A stretch of 64,000 bases of DNA, taken from the NCBI GenBank assembly GCA_963768075.1, contig CAVYHD010000028.1, positions 1 through 64,000 on the forward strand, given 5' to 3'. The first letter of the stretch is position 1. Every line of letters starts with the position of its first letter. This DNA is from QHXW01 sp963768075. Its GTDB lineage: Bacteria > Acidobacteriota > Terriglobia > Bryobacterales > Bryobacteraceae. Of this stretch, positions 35,729 to 45,177 are shown piece after piece. Both the position numbers and the translations under genes were made by a program. The notes beneath the pieces were generated by a model. That model had not been told where the DNA came from and did no database searches. It saw only the letters and a list, made by a program, of their open reading frames with translations.

Positions 35729-38464
35729 CTACGCCGTGCGCATGGTTTCTGCCTTGTCGCCTGAGATAGCTGCTTGCGCCGCGGCCAACCGCGCAATGGG
35801 CACGCGATAGGGCGAGCACGAAACGTAATTCATGCCCACCCGATAGCAGAACTGCACCGAGCTCGGTTCCCCGCCGTGCTCGCCGCAGATGCCGATTTCG
35901 AGATCCTTGCGCGTCGAGCGGCCCAATTTCACGGCCATTTCGATCAGTTTGCCGACGCCCTCCTGGTCCAGCACCGCGAACGGATCGTGCTTGAAAATCT
36001 TCGCGTTCTCGTAATCCTTCTGGAACTTCGTGTAATCGTCGCGTGAAAGCCCCATGGTGGTTTGCGTCAGGTCGTTCGTGCCGAAGCTGAAAAACTCCGC
36101 TTCGGTGGCGACTTTATCGGCGGTCAGGGCCGCGCGGGGAATCTCGATCATGGTGCCGACCAGGTACTTCAAGCTGCTCATCCCAGCCTTCTCGAGGACT
36201 TCCTTCGCAACCTGCACCACGATTTTTTTCTGGTGCTCGAGTTCCTGGACACTGCCGATCAGCGGAATCATAACTTCAGGAATCACCTTCACGCCCTTCT
36301 TAGCCACTTGAACCGCGGCTTCGAAAATAGCGCGCGCCTGCATCTCGGTAATCTCGGGATACGTGATGCCGAGCCGGCAGCCGCGATGGCCGAGCATGGG
36401 GTTGAACTCGTGCAACTCTTCCACACGCGCCAGCAGCGGTGGCAGTTCCTTCTTCAACTGGCCCACGGGAATCCCGTACTTCTGCGACATTTCCTTCTTG
36501 GCCTTGGCATCGGCGTGCGGAAGCCGCGCTAGATCCACCATCAGGTTTTCCCGTTTGGGCAGGAATTCGTGCAGCGGCGGATCGAGCGTGCGGATCACCA
36601 CCGGGAAGCCGTCCATTTCTTTGAAAAGGCCGGCGAAATCGGCACGCTGCATAGGCAGCAGCTTTAGCAGCGCTTTGCGCCGCGATTTTTCGTCGCGCGC
36701 CAGAATCATGGCCTGCATATGCGGAATGCGGTCCTCCGCGAAGAACATGTGCTCCGTGCGGCAGAGGCCGATGCCTTCCGCGCCGAATCGGCGAGCCACC
36801 TTGGCATCGCGCGGGATATCAGCATTCGCGCGCACACCAAACGAGCCGCGGAAAGTATCCGCCCATTCCATGAAGGTCTTGAGAACGCCCGACGAGGGAT
36901 CGGCGTCAATCGTGTGAGCCTGGCCCGCGAAAACCTCGCCAGTCGAGCCGTCGAGCGACAGCCAGTCGCCTTCCTTGAGCAGCAATTTCTTGCTCTTCAA
37001 ATTGACGGTGAGTTCTTTCTTACGCTCGCTGACTTCGAGCTCGCCCGCGCCAGCGACACACGGAATCCCCATTCCGCGCGCCACCACCGCCGCATGGCTG
37101 GTCATGCCGCCGCGCGACGTCAAAATGCCCTTCGCCACTTCCATCCCGTGAATGTCGTCAGGCACCGTTTCAGCGCGCACCAGGATGACGGGCTGCTTAG
37201 CCGCCTGCAACACGGCTTCATCCGCCGTAAACACCACGCGCCCAACCGCAGCGCCGGGAGATGCCGGCAAGCCTGTCGCCAGCAGCGCCAGCGTGTTCTT
37301 GCCAGCCGGATCGAGCACCGGATGCAGCAGTTGATCGAGCTGCTGCGGATCCACGCGCAGCACCGCTTCTTCCTTCGAGATGAGCTTCTCGTTCACCATA
37401 TCGACCGCGATGCGCACCGCCGCCGGCCCTGTGCGCTTGCCGTTGCGCGTTTGCAGCATGTAAAGTTTGCCGTCCTGCACCGTGAATTCGAAATCCTGCA
37501 CGTCGCGATAATGCTTTTCCAGATTCGTCGTGATCTCGCGGAGCTGGTTGTACACCGGCGGCATCACTTTTTCGAGCTGTGCGATATCCAGAGGCGTGCG
37601 GATGCCCGCCACCACGTCTTCGCCCTGCGCGTTGATCAGAAACTCGCCGTAAAAAGCCTTTTCGCCGGTCGAAGGATTGCGCGTGAAGCCGACGCCGGTC
37701 GCCGAAGTCTCTCCGAGATTTCCGAACACCATGGTCTGCACATTGACGGCCGTGCCGAGGCTATCCGGGATCTGGTTCATACGGCGATAAGTGATCGCGC
37801 GCTTGCCATTCCAGGAGCGGAACACCGCATCGCGCGCCATCGCGAGCTGCTCACGCGCGTCCTGCGGAAACGGCTTGCCGGTTTTCTTCTGCACCAGCTT
37901 CTTGTAATCGACGATGACGGCCTTCAGATCGTCGGCATTGAGATCGGTATCGACCTTGGCGCCGACTTTCTTCTTGCGAGCCTCGAAAATCTGGTCGAAG
38001 TCGTGCTTCTCGATGTCGAGTACCACATTGCCGAACATCTGGATGAAGCGCCGGTAGCAGTCTTGTGCGAATCGTGGATTGCCGCTCTTGCGCTCGAGCG
38101 CCTGAACGCTCTGGTCGTTCAACCCCAGATTCAGAATCGTGTCCATCATGCCCGGCATGGAAAACTTCGCGCCCGAGCGCACGCTCACCAGCAGCGGGTT
38201 GTCGTTCGCGCCGAGCTTCTGGCCCATTTTGCCTTCCAGCACCGCGAGCGCTTCGCCCATCTGCGATTCCACTTCGGCCGGCACCTTGTTGCCCGCTTCG
38301 AAATACAGATTGCAAACCGCCGTTGAAATGGTGAAGCCGGGAGGCACGGGCAGCTTGGCCCGCGACATCTCCGCCAGGCCAGCACCCTTCCCGCCAAGCA
38401 CATCTTTCATCTTTCCGTCGCCGTCGGCCGTGCCGCCGCCAAACGAGTACACGTACTTCGTCAT
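35729..38464 (-). CDS. ppdK: Pyruvate, phosphate dikinase
   Basis: PPDK interconverts pyruvate + ATP + phosphate with phosphoenolpyruvate + AMP + diphosphate. The intact 911-residue frame has the N-terminal ATP-grasp domain (FGGGTADGDGKMKDVLGGKG; VSVRSGAKFSMPGMMDTILN), the swinging phosphohistidine site GGMTSHAAVVARGMGIPCV near residue 455 and the C-terminal PEP domain with LPHADAKAKKEM, FGTNDLTQTTMG and the catalytic Cys in ICGEHGGEP. An AGGAGA site lies before ATG. It starts nine bases after glyS, so it is the last gene of a recO-glyQ-glyS-ppdK series. Confidence 0.95.
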   Translation of the reverse strand: MTKYVYSFGGGTADGDGKMKDVLGGKGAGLAEMSRAKLPVPPGFTISTAVCNLYFEAGNKVPAEVESQMGEALAVLEGKMGQKLGANDNPLLVSVRSGAKFSMPGMMDTILNLGLNDQSVQALERKSGNPRFAQDCYRRFIQMFGNVVLDIEKHDFDQIFEARKKKVGAKVDTDLNADDLKAVIVDYKKLVQKKTGKPFPQDAREQLAMARDAVFRSWNGKRAITYRRMNQIPDSLGTAVNVQTMVFGNLGETSATGVGFTRNPSTGEKAFYGEFLINAQGEDVVAGIRTPLDIAQLEKVMPPVYNQLREITTNLEKHYRDVQDFEFTVQDGKLYMLQTRNGKRTGPAAVRIAVDMVNEKLISKEEAVLRVDPQQLDQLLHPVLDPAGKNTLALLATGLPASPGAAVGRVVFTADEAVLQAAKQPVILVRAETVPDDIHGMEVAKGILTSRGGMTSHAAVVARGMGIPCVAGAGELEVSERKKELTVNLKSKKLLLKEGDWLSLDGSTGEVFAGQAHTIDADPSSGVLKTFMEWADTFRGSFGVRANADIPRDAKVARRFGAEGIGLCRTEHMFFAEDRIPHMQAMILARDEKSRRKALLKLLPMQRADFAGLFKEMDGFPVVIRTLDPPLHEFLPKRENLMVDLARLPHADAKAKKEMSQKYGIPVGQLKKELPPLLARVEELHEFNPMLGHRGCRLGITYPEITEMQARAIFEAAVQVAKKGVKVIPEVMIPLIGSVQELEHQKKIVVQVAKEVLEKAGMSSLKYLVGTMIEIPRAALTADKVATEAEFFSFGTNDLTQTTMGLSRDDYTKFQKDYENAKIFKHDPFAVLDQEGVGKLIEMAVKLGRSTRKDLEIGICGEHGGEPSSVQFCYRVGMNYVSCSPYRVPIARLAAAQAAISGDKAETMRTA

Positions 38465-38473
38465 TCTTATCTC

Positions 38474-40448
38474 CTATGTGTTAGTTACTATTTCGGAAAA
38501 ATCCGCGATGGTGGAAAACTCCGCCAGCAGCGTATGTAACAGCGTGAGCCGGTTCTGCCGGATTTTCGGATCCGGCGCGTTGACCAGCACCTTATCAAAA
38601 AAAAGATCAACCTTTGGACGGAGCGAAGCAATCGCTTCCAGCGCGGGCCGGTACGGCAGGTTCGCCATGCGGCCGCACACGTTTTGAAACTCGTTGTAGA
38701 GATCGGCTTCCGGACCCGGCTCGAGCAGCGACGCGTCGATCGGTCCGCCGTTCCCTGTGAACTGTGCCTGCTTGAGAATGTTCTGGATGCGCTTGAAGCT
38801 AGCCGCCAGCGGCTCGAAGTCTTCCGTGGGCCTGACCGCCTGGATCGCGATGAGGCGCTCTTCGACATCTACGAGATCGTCCCAACCGGAAGCCAGAATG
38901 GCATTGACCTCGTCATATTGAAAGCCGCGAATATCTTTGAAGTAGTAGCGGATACGATCGAGGAGGAAGTCTTCGAGCTTGGAGTTGTCGGCGAGCAGGT
39001 CTTTTAATCGATAACGCAGCTTGCCCTCAACCAGGAGTTTAACTACTCCTTGCGCTGCACGGCGCAACGCAAACGGATCTTTCGAACCGCTCGGGATTAG
39101 GCCGATCGCGAAGCAGGATGTCAACGTGTCGCAGCTTGTCTGCGAGCGACACCAGTCGTCCGGCTCGATTCCGAGGGATGGAATCCTCCATGCTGACCGG
39201 CTTGTAATGATCGTAGATGGCGGTCCAGACTTCTTCCGGCTCGCCTTGTTCCCGAGCGTATAGCCCACCCACCACACCTTGCAGCTCTGTGAATTCCTTG
39301 ACCATCTCGGTCGTCAAATCGGACTTCGAGAGATGCGCGGCCCGCACCGCCGCAGGGTCTCCGCCGAAAGCATCGCGTGATCAACGCACTGATCTGTTCC
39401 ACCTTCCATTTGTAGGTGCCCAACTGTGCCTGGAAGGTGACGTGTGCGAGATCTAAGAAGCGATCATCGAGCTTCTTCTTCTGATCCGTTTCCCAGAAAA
39501 ATTTCGCGTCGTTGAACCGGGCGCGCAGCACACGTTCGTTTCCGCGGCGGATCAGCCCGTCAGGGTCGCCATCAGTATTCGTGACCGCGAAGAAGCGGTT
39601 CGTCAGTTGCCCATTCTCGTACGCCGCGAAATATTTCTGGTGGTGCCGCATTACGGTGACCAGCACCTCAGCGGGAAGCTTGAGGTATTCGCGGTCGAAG
39701 CTGCCGGAGATGACGGTCGGGTACTCAGTGAGGTTGACGAGCGTGTTCAGCAGGCCCGCGTCTTGGACTACGCCAGACTCCATCGCGAACGCGCCTCTCC
39801 CGCTCTTTGGCGGAGAGGATGACGAAATTCTCGCGTAGTTTCTGCTCGTAGTTGTCGATCGTGACCGCAATCTCAGGAGCGCCGAGAATGCGATGTCCCG
39901 ACGTGATATTTGCAGACTTGACGCCCGCGATTTCGAACGGTACAACGTCGTCTCCGAGCATTGCGACGATCCAGCGGATGGGGCGGACAAATCGGGGACC
40001 GTTCTTGCCGGTCCAGTACATGGTTTTGGGAAACGTAATGCGGAGGATAAGGTTAGGCAACTCCTCGCTGAGGAGATTGATGCTCTTACGTCCTCCGATC
40101 GGCTTTACAGCGTAGTACTGCGCTTTGTCACCCGTCCCGTCTAGAACCAGGTCTTCGGGTCTTATCCGCTGTTTCCGGGCGAATCCTGCTACCGCCAGCT
40201 CACCCGCGCTCCTTCGTCGGCCCAGGAATCCGGATCTCGTCAAACGGCTCGTGGGCGGGCACCCCGTCTGCATGAAACACCAAACGACGCGGTGTTCCGG
40301 CGTCGCTGAGGCCCCAAGTAGCTTCGGGATGCCCATAGAAACCGTGTAACAGGCCACGGAGGAAACCGCGCGTTTGGGACAGCGCCCCTTCGATCATCCA
40401 GTCCGGAATCTCTTCCGTCCCAATTTCCAGCAGAAACGGCAGGCTCAC
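38474..40448 (-). CDS. glyS: Glycine-tRNA ligase beta subunit (frameshifted)
   Basis: GlyS binds tRNA and edits in the heterotetrameric glycyl-tRNA synthetase. The GTG at 40448 gives VSLPFLLEIGTEEIPDWMIE, the family N-terminus; its GTG overlaps the end of glyQ. Further blocks are FPKTMYWTGKNGPRFVRPIR, NGQLTNRFFAVTNTDGDPDG and RVLRARFNDAKFFWETD. The C-terminal anticodon-binding part follows (RALNAIL-like region, FDKVLVNAPDPKIRQNRL). Shifts lie near 40200, 39810, 39370 and 39080. Corrected length is about 658 residues. Confidence 0.88.
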
Positions 40449-41347
40449 TGGACGGCCTCCACGAGGTCGCCCGCATGCTGCTGCGCCACCCACGCCTCGG
40501 CCACACCGACCGCTAGTTTGCGCACTCGCGCGATTACCGCAACGCGCTCGGTGACGAGATCGCACCGCGCGCATCGAGCGTATTGAACAGGTGCGAGCAT
40601 TTCAGCACGTGTTCGTAGGTGGGGAGGAGCGGGAATCGGGCCGCATCCGGCGGATTTTGGATTAAACGCCTTCAGCAGCCTCGCCGCCTCGCCCTCGTGC
40701 AAATCGAACAACTTCCACAGCGTCGCCACGTCCGCCATCTCGAAGTTGTAGACCGAAAACTGCAGCTCGTCCGCGAAACGCACGTCACGATAAAGCGCGC
40801 CGCCGCCCCATTCGATGTCGTACACACTGTCCTTGCCCTGCAAGAACGCCGTCAACCGCTCCAGGCCGTACGTCAGCTCCGCCGGTACCAGGTCCAGATC
40901 AATCCCGCCGCATTGCTGAAAATACGTGAACTGCGTGATCTCGAGCCCATCGAGCATCACCTGCCAGCCAACGCCCCACGCACCCAGCGTCGGCGCTTCC
41001 CAGTTGTCTTCTTCGAACTTAATATCGTGCTTCTTCAGGTCGATCCCGATCGCCGCCAGGCTGCCCAGGTACTGGTCAATGACGTCATTGGGCGCGGGCT
41101 TCAGGATCACCTGGAGCTGCATGTGCTTGTAAAGCCGGTTGGGATTCTCGCCGTAGCGTCCATCGGCTGGCCGCCGGCTGGGCTGTACATACGCCACGCG
41201 ATACGGCTTCGGCCCCAAGACGCGCAGAAAGGTCTCCGGGCACATGGTTCCCGCGCCCACTTCCAGATCGTACGGCTCCTGAATAACGCAGCCCCGGTCG
41301 GACCAGTATTTCTTCAGCTTGAAGATGCTCTCTTGGTAGGAATCCAT
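40445..41347 (-). CDS. glyQ: Glycine-tRNA ligase alpha subunit
   Basis: GlyQ holds the catalytic site that activates glycine. The N-terminus MDSYQESIFKLKKYWSDRGC is canonical, followed by EVGAGTMCPETFLRVLG, YVQPSRRPADGRYGENPNRL and QFTYFQQCGGIDLDLVPAE. A short stretch around 40555-40615 reads in the wrong frame (TRAEMLAPVQYARC) between two good segments, so two compensating indels are likely. Length is 300 residues, as expected. It starts three bases after the recO stop. Confidence 0.92.
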   Translation of the reverse strand: MDSYQESIFKLKKYWSDRGCVIQEPYDLEVGAGTMCPETFLRVLGPKPYRVAYVQPSRRPADGRYGENPNRLYKHMQLQVILKPAPNDVIDQYLGSLAAIGIDLKKHDIKFEEDNWEAPTLGAWGVGWQVMLDGLEITQFTYFQQCGGIDLDLVPAELTYGLERLTAFLQGKDSVYDIEWGGGALYRDVRFADELQFSVYNFEMADVATLWKLFDLHEGEAARLLKAFNPKSAGCGPIPAPPHLRTRAEMLAPVQYARCARCDLVTERVAVIARVRKLAVGVAEAWVAQQHAGDLVEAVQ

Positions 41348-41350
41348 GCG

Positions 41351-42121
41351 CTAAGCAGCTTCCAGCGCGGGCGCGGTGATAAGCCGCCGCTCAATGTGGT
41401 GCTCAATCTGCCGGACCAGGAAATGCCGCAAATCGGCGGCGGTCGCGCGCTGCCAGTCCGTGTGCGCCAGTTGCGCAACCGGCGTGTGCAGCATTTCTTC
41501 CGCGATGTCTCTAGACGTTATGCTCAATTCCCAGGTCTTCCCCAATTCCGCACCCCTCCGGCAATGGCTGCAATAAAGTCCCGTGCGATACCGGCTGAAA
41601 AACGCCTGCTCGCGGGCTTCGGGATTGTCCAGCCAATTCCCGCATTCCAGACAAACGTGCAACTCCGGAAGAATGCCCGCCAGGCGCACGGCCCACAAAC
41701 TGAAGTAGGTCGCTGCCCGCCAGACACTGCCCTCGGCTCCCGACCGCAGATAATCCAGCACCGCCCCGAGCAGCCGGAAATATCGCTCGTTCGGTTCGCC
41801 CGGCGGCAGCAGTTGCTCCGAAATCTCAGCCAGGTAATCCAGCGCCACCGCCGCGCCGTAATCTCCCAGCAGCGCAAACTGGGAGTGAATCAGATCGCAG
41901 GAATCCAGATTTACCAACTCCCGCGTTTCGCGCTGAAAGTACGACATCTTCACCTGCGAGAGCCGCTCCAGCCCCGATCCGAAATTGCTCCTGGGCCGCC
42001 GCGCGCGCTTGGCGATGCCACGCAGCTTTCCCTGGTCCCGCGTCAGAAAACTCACCACCAGATCCGATTCTTTGAACGGGTAGGTCTGCAAAACGATGGC
42101 TTCGCTCACGCGAGCGGGCAT
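41351..42121 (-). CDS. recO: DNA repair protein RecO
   Basis: RecO loads RecA on SSB-coated DNA with RecR and RecF. The N-terminal OB fold reads VSEAIVLQTYPFKESDLVVS, with TRDQGKLRGIAKRARRPRS next. A zinc-binding motif CLECGNW...YCSHC lies near residue 160. Length is 256 residues. recO heads the series recO-glyQ-glyS-ppdK, an arrangement that pairs recombination with tRNA charging. It is divergent from the HELVH protein gene. Confidence 0.88.
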   Translation of the reverse strand: MPARVSEAIVLQTYPFKESDLVVSFLTRDQGKLRGIAKRARRPRSNFGSGLERLSQVKMSYFQRETRELVNLDSCDLIHSQFALLGDYGAAVALDYLAEISEQLLPPGEPNERYFRLLGAVLDYLRSGAEGSVWRAATYFSLWAVRLAGILPELHVCLECGNWLDNPEAREQAFFSRYRTGLYCSHCRRGAELGKTWELSITSRDIAEEMLHTPVAQLAHTDWQRATAADLRHFLVRQIEHHIERRLITAPALEAA

Positions 42122-42215
42122 ATCCGAAGCATGTCTTGAAACCTCCAGGGTAACACGCCCTGCTTAGTGTTGGCCTAAGTTAACGCCTGGACGAGACCTC
42201 AGTTATCTTTCTAAT

Positions 42216-42251
42216 AAAAAATCAGTAATTCACCCATGCTGACGATTTTTT
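42216..42251. promoter_or_regulatory. AT-rich inverted repeat between divergent recO and HELVH genes
   Basis: AAAAAATCAG (42216-42225) pairs with CTGACGATTTTTT (42239-42251), with CG as a bulge. The 36-base element is far richer in A+T than its surroundings and lies between two divergent starts, so it could be an operator or a UP-like element. A TAAAAT box is at 42278-42283. Confidence 0.35.
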
Positions 42252-42296
42252 ACTCACGCTTTTTCCGGAAATTCCGATAAAATTATTGGCATATCA

Positions 42297-42755
42297 ATGG
42301 CGCGCGCCCTCGGATTTTTATTGATTATCGTAAGTCTAGGGAATGCCGCACCGCCCACTTCGCGTAACCGCATCACCTCCGGCATACCGGTCGTCACCGA
42401 GGAGCGGGCTCAGGACTGGCTGCGGGTTTGGCAGAAGCGCCTGCGGCTGGATGACTGGAAAATCGAAGTGAAGATCGTTAGAATCTGGGAGTTAGAACCC
42501 GGCACGCTGGGTCATATCGATTGGTCGACGCCCCGGAAAGTGGCTCTCATCAAAGTGCTGAACCCGGCCGACTACGAACTCCCTCCGGAAAAAATTCCCG
42601 CCGATATGGAGCTGTCGATCGTTCATGAGCTGGTGCATCTGCATCTTTCCGTATTGCCGCTGTCGAAAGCATCTCGCGGCGCCGAAGAGCAGGTCGTCAC
42701 CATGATCGCGGATGCACTGGTGAACCTGGAACACAGCCCGCCGCCTACAGAGTAG
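42297..42755 (+). CDS. Exported metallopeptidase-like protein with HELVH motif
   Basis: The 152-residue protein has a signal peptide (ALGFLLIIVSLGNAAPP) and a zinc-peptidase motif HELVHLHL near residue 108, in the context ADMELSIVHELVHLHLS. The segment WLRVWQKRLRLDDWKIEVKI before it resembles small zincin-like proteins related to the SprT group. Glu in the motif would be catalytic. It is short for a complete protease and could be an inactive binder. The stop overlaps the convergent hypothetical gene by 11 bases. Confidence 0.6.
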   Translation: MARALGFLLIIVSLGNAAPPTSRNRITSGIPVVTEERAQDWLRVWQKRLRLDDWKIEVKIVRIWELEPGTLGHIDWSTPRKVALIKVLNPADYELPPEKIPADMELSIVHELVHLHLSVLPLSKASRGAEEQVVTMIADALVNLEHSPPPTE

Positions 42756-43599
42756 CTGGTAGTTGGAAAGAAACAGTCGTACTAACGTCAGATTTCTGAA
42801 AACCGCTGTTCACCACCGAGAGTGCGATCGTGCGTTTATAGAAGAACACACCGCGTACGTAGAACTCGCCCCCGTATGTAACGGGAAACCAAAGGCCTTC
42901 CATGAACTTCTGGTACGCCACCTTAAATCCCAGGTGCTTGATGTTCGTCCCCAGCAGAATCTGGACGGCTTTCGGCACGTTTCTCGCGAGCCACGTCGTG
43001 ACCAGCACTGGCTGATATTCGTGAGGGTCGATCAAGGCCTCGCCGGCCCAGCAAGCGCCATCGTCGTCTTCGTCACAGTCAAATAGCGAAGCTTTCTTCG
43101 GTTTGAAAGTGATGCGATAGACTTCCTGGCCGCGATAATCCTCCTTACCCTCCAACTGAAACACCAGCTTTGCCTGTTTGTCGGCGGTCAACGCGAAAAG
43201 ATCGTTGGCGATGCCGTCGCGCGATTCCTTGTCGTTGGCCAGGTCGTCGGCGAGTTCGTTCGCGAGCCCGCCATCAATGTCGACGCCCTTGTATTCAAAA
43301 CCGGGCTCATTATACTCGAACATTTTTCCGCCTTTTTCATACTTGCCGGCAAAGTGCGTCAGGTCTTTCTTATAGCCTTTTTCCAGAGGCGTGACCGTGT
43401 ATTCCCGCTGTTCTTCACGCGCCAGCTTGCCGTTGCCGCGCTGGAACCGAATGAGCATGCTCTGGTGATAGACGAACGCCTTGCGCATCTCCTGCGCGCG
43501 ATCCTGGTTCAGCGCGACCTTCGCCATGATCATGTCGGCCGGCTCCGGTTGCCGGGAGGCGTACCAGGCCAGGACGGCCATGGCAATTACCGAGACCAT
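42745..43599 (-). CDS. Exported protein of unknown function, last gene of sigma-factor operon
   Basis: The 284-residue protein has an N-terminal hydrophobic segment (VSVIAMAVLAWYA) and a mature part rich in charged residues (FDCDEDDDGACWAGEALIDP). The pattern QVYRITFKPKKASLF and EYQPVLVTTWLARNVPKA resembles outer-membrane lipoprotein-sorting (LolA/MucB-like) beta sheets, but this is a fold impression only. Its ATG overlaps the DUF4252 stop (TGATG), making it the fourth translationally coupled gene of the ECF operon. Confidence 0.55.
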   Translation of the reverse strand: MVSVIAMAVLAWYASRQPEPADMIMAKVALNQDRAQEMRKAFVYHQSMLIRFQRGNGKLAREEQREYTVTPLEKGYKKDLTHFAGKYEKGGKMFEYNEPGFEYKGVDIDGGLANELADDLANDKESRDGIANDLFALTADKQAKLVFQLEGKEDYRGQEVYRITFKPKKASLFDCDEDDDGACWAGEALIDPHEYQPVLVTTWLARNVPKAVQILLGTNIKHLGFKVAYQKFMEGLWFPVTYGGEFYVRGVFFYKRTIALSVVNSGFQKSDVSTTVSFQLPATL

Positions 43600-44159
43600 C
43601 AGTCGTTGTCCTTTTTCTCCGCAGGCTTAGGAGGCTTCGGCTTCTCGATGTCGATTTTCGGCACGCCGAGGTTCCCACCGAGTTCGCTGAGCTCGTCCAG
43701 GTCAATCTTGCCGACGATGTTGACCACCATCAATTGCTTGGGTTGGGTGCAGATGATCGCCAGCCCACCGGGTTCCTGCCCACCCGTTTTCAGATAAATC
43801 TCGGTATTCTCGCGATCCTTCTTGCTCTGAACGCCGACGATGCGCGACCATCCCGGTGCGCGGAGCTGGTTGCGAATCGGGGCGAGATCCGCTTCGGTGT
43901 ACCCGCCTTCCTGCTGAAACTCGTAAGTCTTTACATAAACACCTTTTAGCTCGGCCACCAGCTTCTTGACTTTGGCTTGGTCGGGATCGTCAGCGGAGAG
44001 AAACTTGGCTGCGAATTTCAGCAGCGAACCATCCAGTGTTACGTCGGTGACGTCACTCGCCTTGGCGGCAACTTTCTCCAGACCCTTTAAGTCGAGCTCC
44101 TGACCATAGCCGGCGGTGGCAGCCAGAACCAATAATGCCGGAATCCAAAGAATCTTCAT
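43599..44159 (-). CDS. DUF4252 exported protein
   Basis: The 186-residue protein has a signal peptide (MKILWIPALLVLAATAGYGQ). It contains the DUF4252 pattern: LKGVYVKTYEFQQEGGYTEA, SRIVGVQSKKDRENTEIYL and the late LMVVNIVGKIDLDELSELGG. The C-terminus is Pro/Lys-rich. DUF4252 proteins are exported, of unknown function, and often lie beside ECF sigma factors, as here. It overlaps the anti-sigma gene by four bases. Confidence 0.75.
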   Translation of the reverse strand: MKILWIPALLVLAATAGYGQELDLKGLEKVAAKASDVTDVTLDGSLLKFAAKFLSADDPDQAKVKKLVAELKGVYVKTYEFQQEGGYTEADLAPIRNQLRAPGWSRIVGVQSKKDRENTEIYLKTGGQEPGGLAIICTQPKQLMVVNIVGKIDLDELSELGGNLGVPKIDIEKPKPPKPAEKKDND

Positions 44160-44491
44160 AAGCGAGTACCCAGAACTTTCCTTTGCGCCTGGTGCAGCTT
44201 GCTTCCGGCTAAGCGAACGGCAAACAGGAGTTGCTCTTTGGCCCGCTCTCCCTCGGCGCGGTATGCGAGCTCCTTCCGGTACTGAACGACAGACACCGGG
44301 AGCATGATGCTGACGATCACCGCGAGGGCCACCCATTGCAGGCGCGGCGGCCGTATCAGAACAGCCAGGCGTTCCCCCCACGTGGGTTCCGCAGGCGGCT
44401 GGTTCAGCCGCGCCAGCACGCGCCCGGCGAAATCCTCCGGTGGTTCTTCACGCCGCAGTGCGATCCTTAGATCGTCTTCCAAATTGTTCAT
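44156..44491 (-). CDS. Putative membrane anti-sigma factor
   Basis: The 111-residue protein begins with a cytoplasmic segment (MNNLEDDLRIALRREEPPED), has one membrane helix (WVALAVIVSIMLPVSVV) and a short outer part. Its gene overlaps the sigma factor stop as ATGA, the classic arrangement of a sigma/anti-sigma pair. There is no visible zinc-binding HxxxCxxC motif, so it is not a ZAS-type anti-sigma factor. The role is inferred from position and topology. Confidence 0.6.
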   Translation of the reverse strand: MNNLEDDLRIALRREEPPEDFAGRVLARLNQPPAEPTWGERLAVLIRPPRLQWVALAVIVSIMLPVSVVQYRKELAYRAEGERAKEQLLFAVRLAGSKLHQAQRKVLGTRL

Positions 44492-45054
44492 AATGCAATC
44501 TCCCCCATGGTGCGAGCCAACTTAGTCCGCAGCACATCCAGCGAGCGTTGCAGCTGACTTTTCACTGTACCAACCGGCATATCGAGCACCCGCGCGATAT
44601 CGGATGGGTCCAGATCCTCCTGGTAACGCAAAATCACTAGCATGCGCGCTTTCTCCGGCAGCGAGGCCACCAGTTTTGCCAGCGCGCGCGATAACATGGG
44701 GTCGCCCTGCCGCGTTTTGGCCGGCGGCTCCGGAATGTCGTCCAAGCCGAACTTGGGCCAGAAGGCCCGCCGCCGGGTCTGATCGATGCATTTCCGGCTG
44801 GCGACCTTGCGTAGCCAGAACAGCAGGTGTTCCGGCGACTGGATGCTGGTGAGATGGCGGTACAACTCCAGAAACACCTCCTGAGCCATTTCTTCGGCCA
44901 AGGCGCGGTCGTGCAGATAATGCCAGCCCAGGCTGAATACCATGCCCTGGTGCTCCCGAACGATATCGGCAAAGGCTGGCAACGCCACCTGCGCCGCTCG
45001 TTGGGTTTCTTCCTGCACGCGAACCGCTAACCCTCCAATACTACTTGCCGTCAC
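44488..45054 (-). CDS. ECF-family RNA polymerase sigma factor
   Basis: The 188-residue protein has sigma region 2 (QGMVFSLGWHYLHDRALAEE, then EMAQEVFLELYRHL) and region 4 (LPEKARMLVILRYQEDLDPS, MPVGTVKSQLQRSLDVLRTK), joined without region 3 as in ECF sigma factors. It heads a tightly coupled operon with an anti-sigma factor, a DUF4252 protein and an exported protein. A GTG start is used; a TAGTAT box lies about 18 bases upstream. The signal it answers is unknown. Confidence 0.9.
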   Translation of the reverse strand: MTASSIGGLAVRVQEETQRAAQVALPAFADIVREHQGMVFSLGWHYLHDRALAEEMAQEVFLELYRHLTSIQSPEHLLFWLRKVASRKCIDQTRRRAFWPKFGLDDIPEPPAKTRQGDPMLSRALAKLVASLPEKARMLVILRYQEDLDPSDIARVLDMPVGTVKSQLQRSLDVLRTKLARTMGEIAL

Positions 45055-45163
45055 TTCGCGCTTCTCACTGACATACTACGCGCCAAACGGAGTGGAAGAA
45101 CGCAGAATTCGCGGAAGCCGTTGAATTTACTGATTCAGCAGACTCTTATCGTGACTTATGTCG

Positions 45164-45169
45164 TAAGAT
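45164..45169 (+). promoter_or_regulatory. -10 box for the methyltransferase gene
   Basis: TAAGAT lies eight bases before the ATG at 45178, another near-leaderless arrangement. Confidence 0.3.
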
Positions 45170-45177
45170 TGAAGGCT

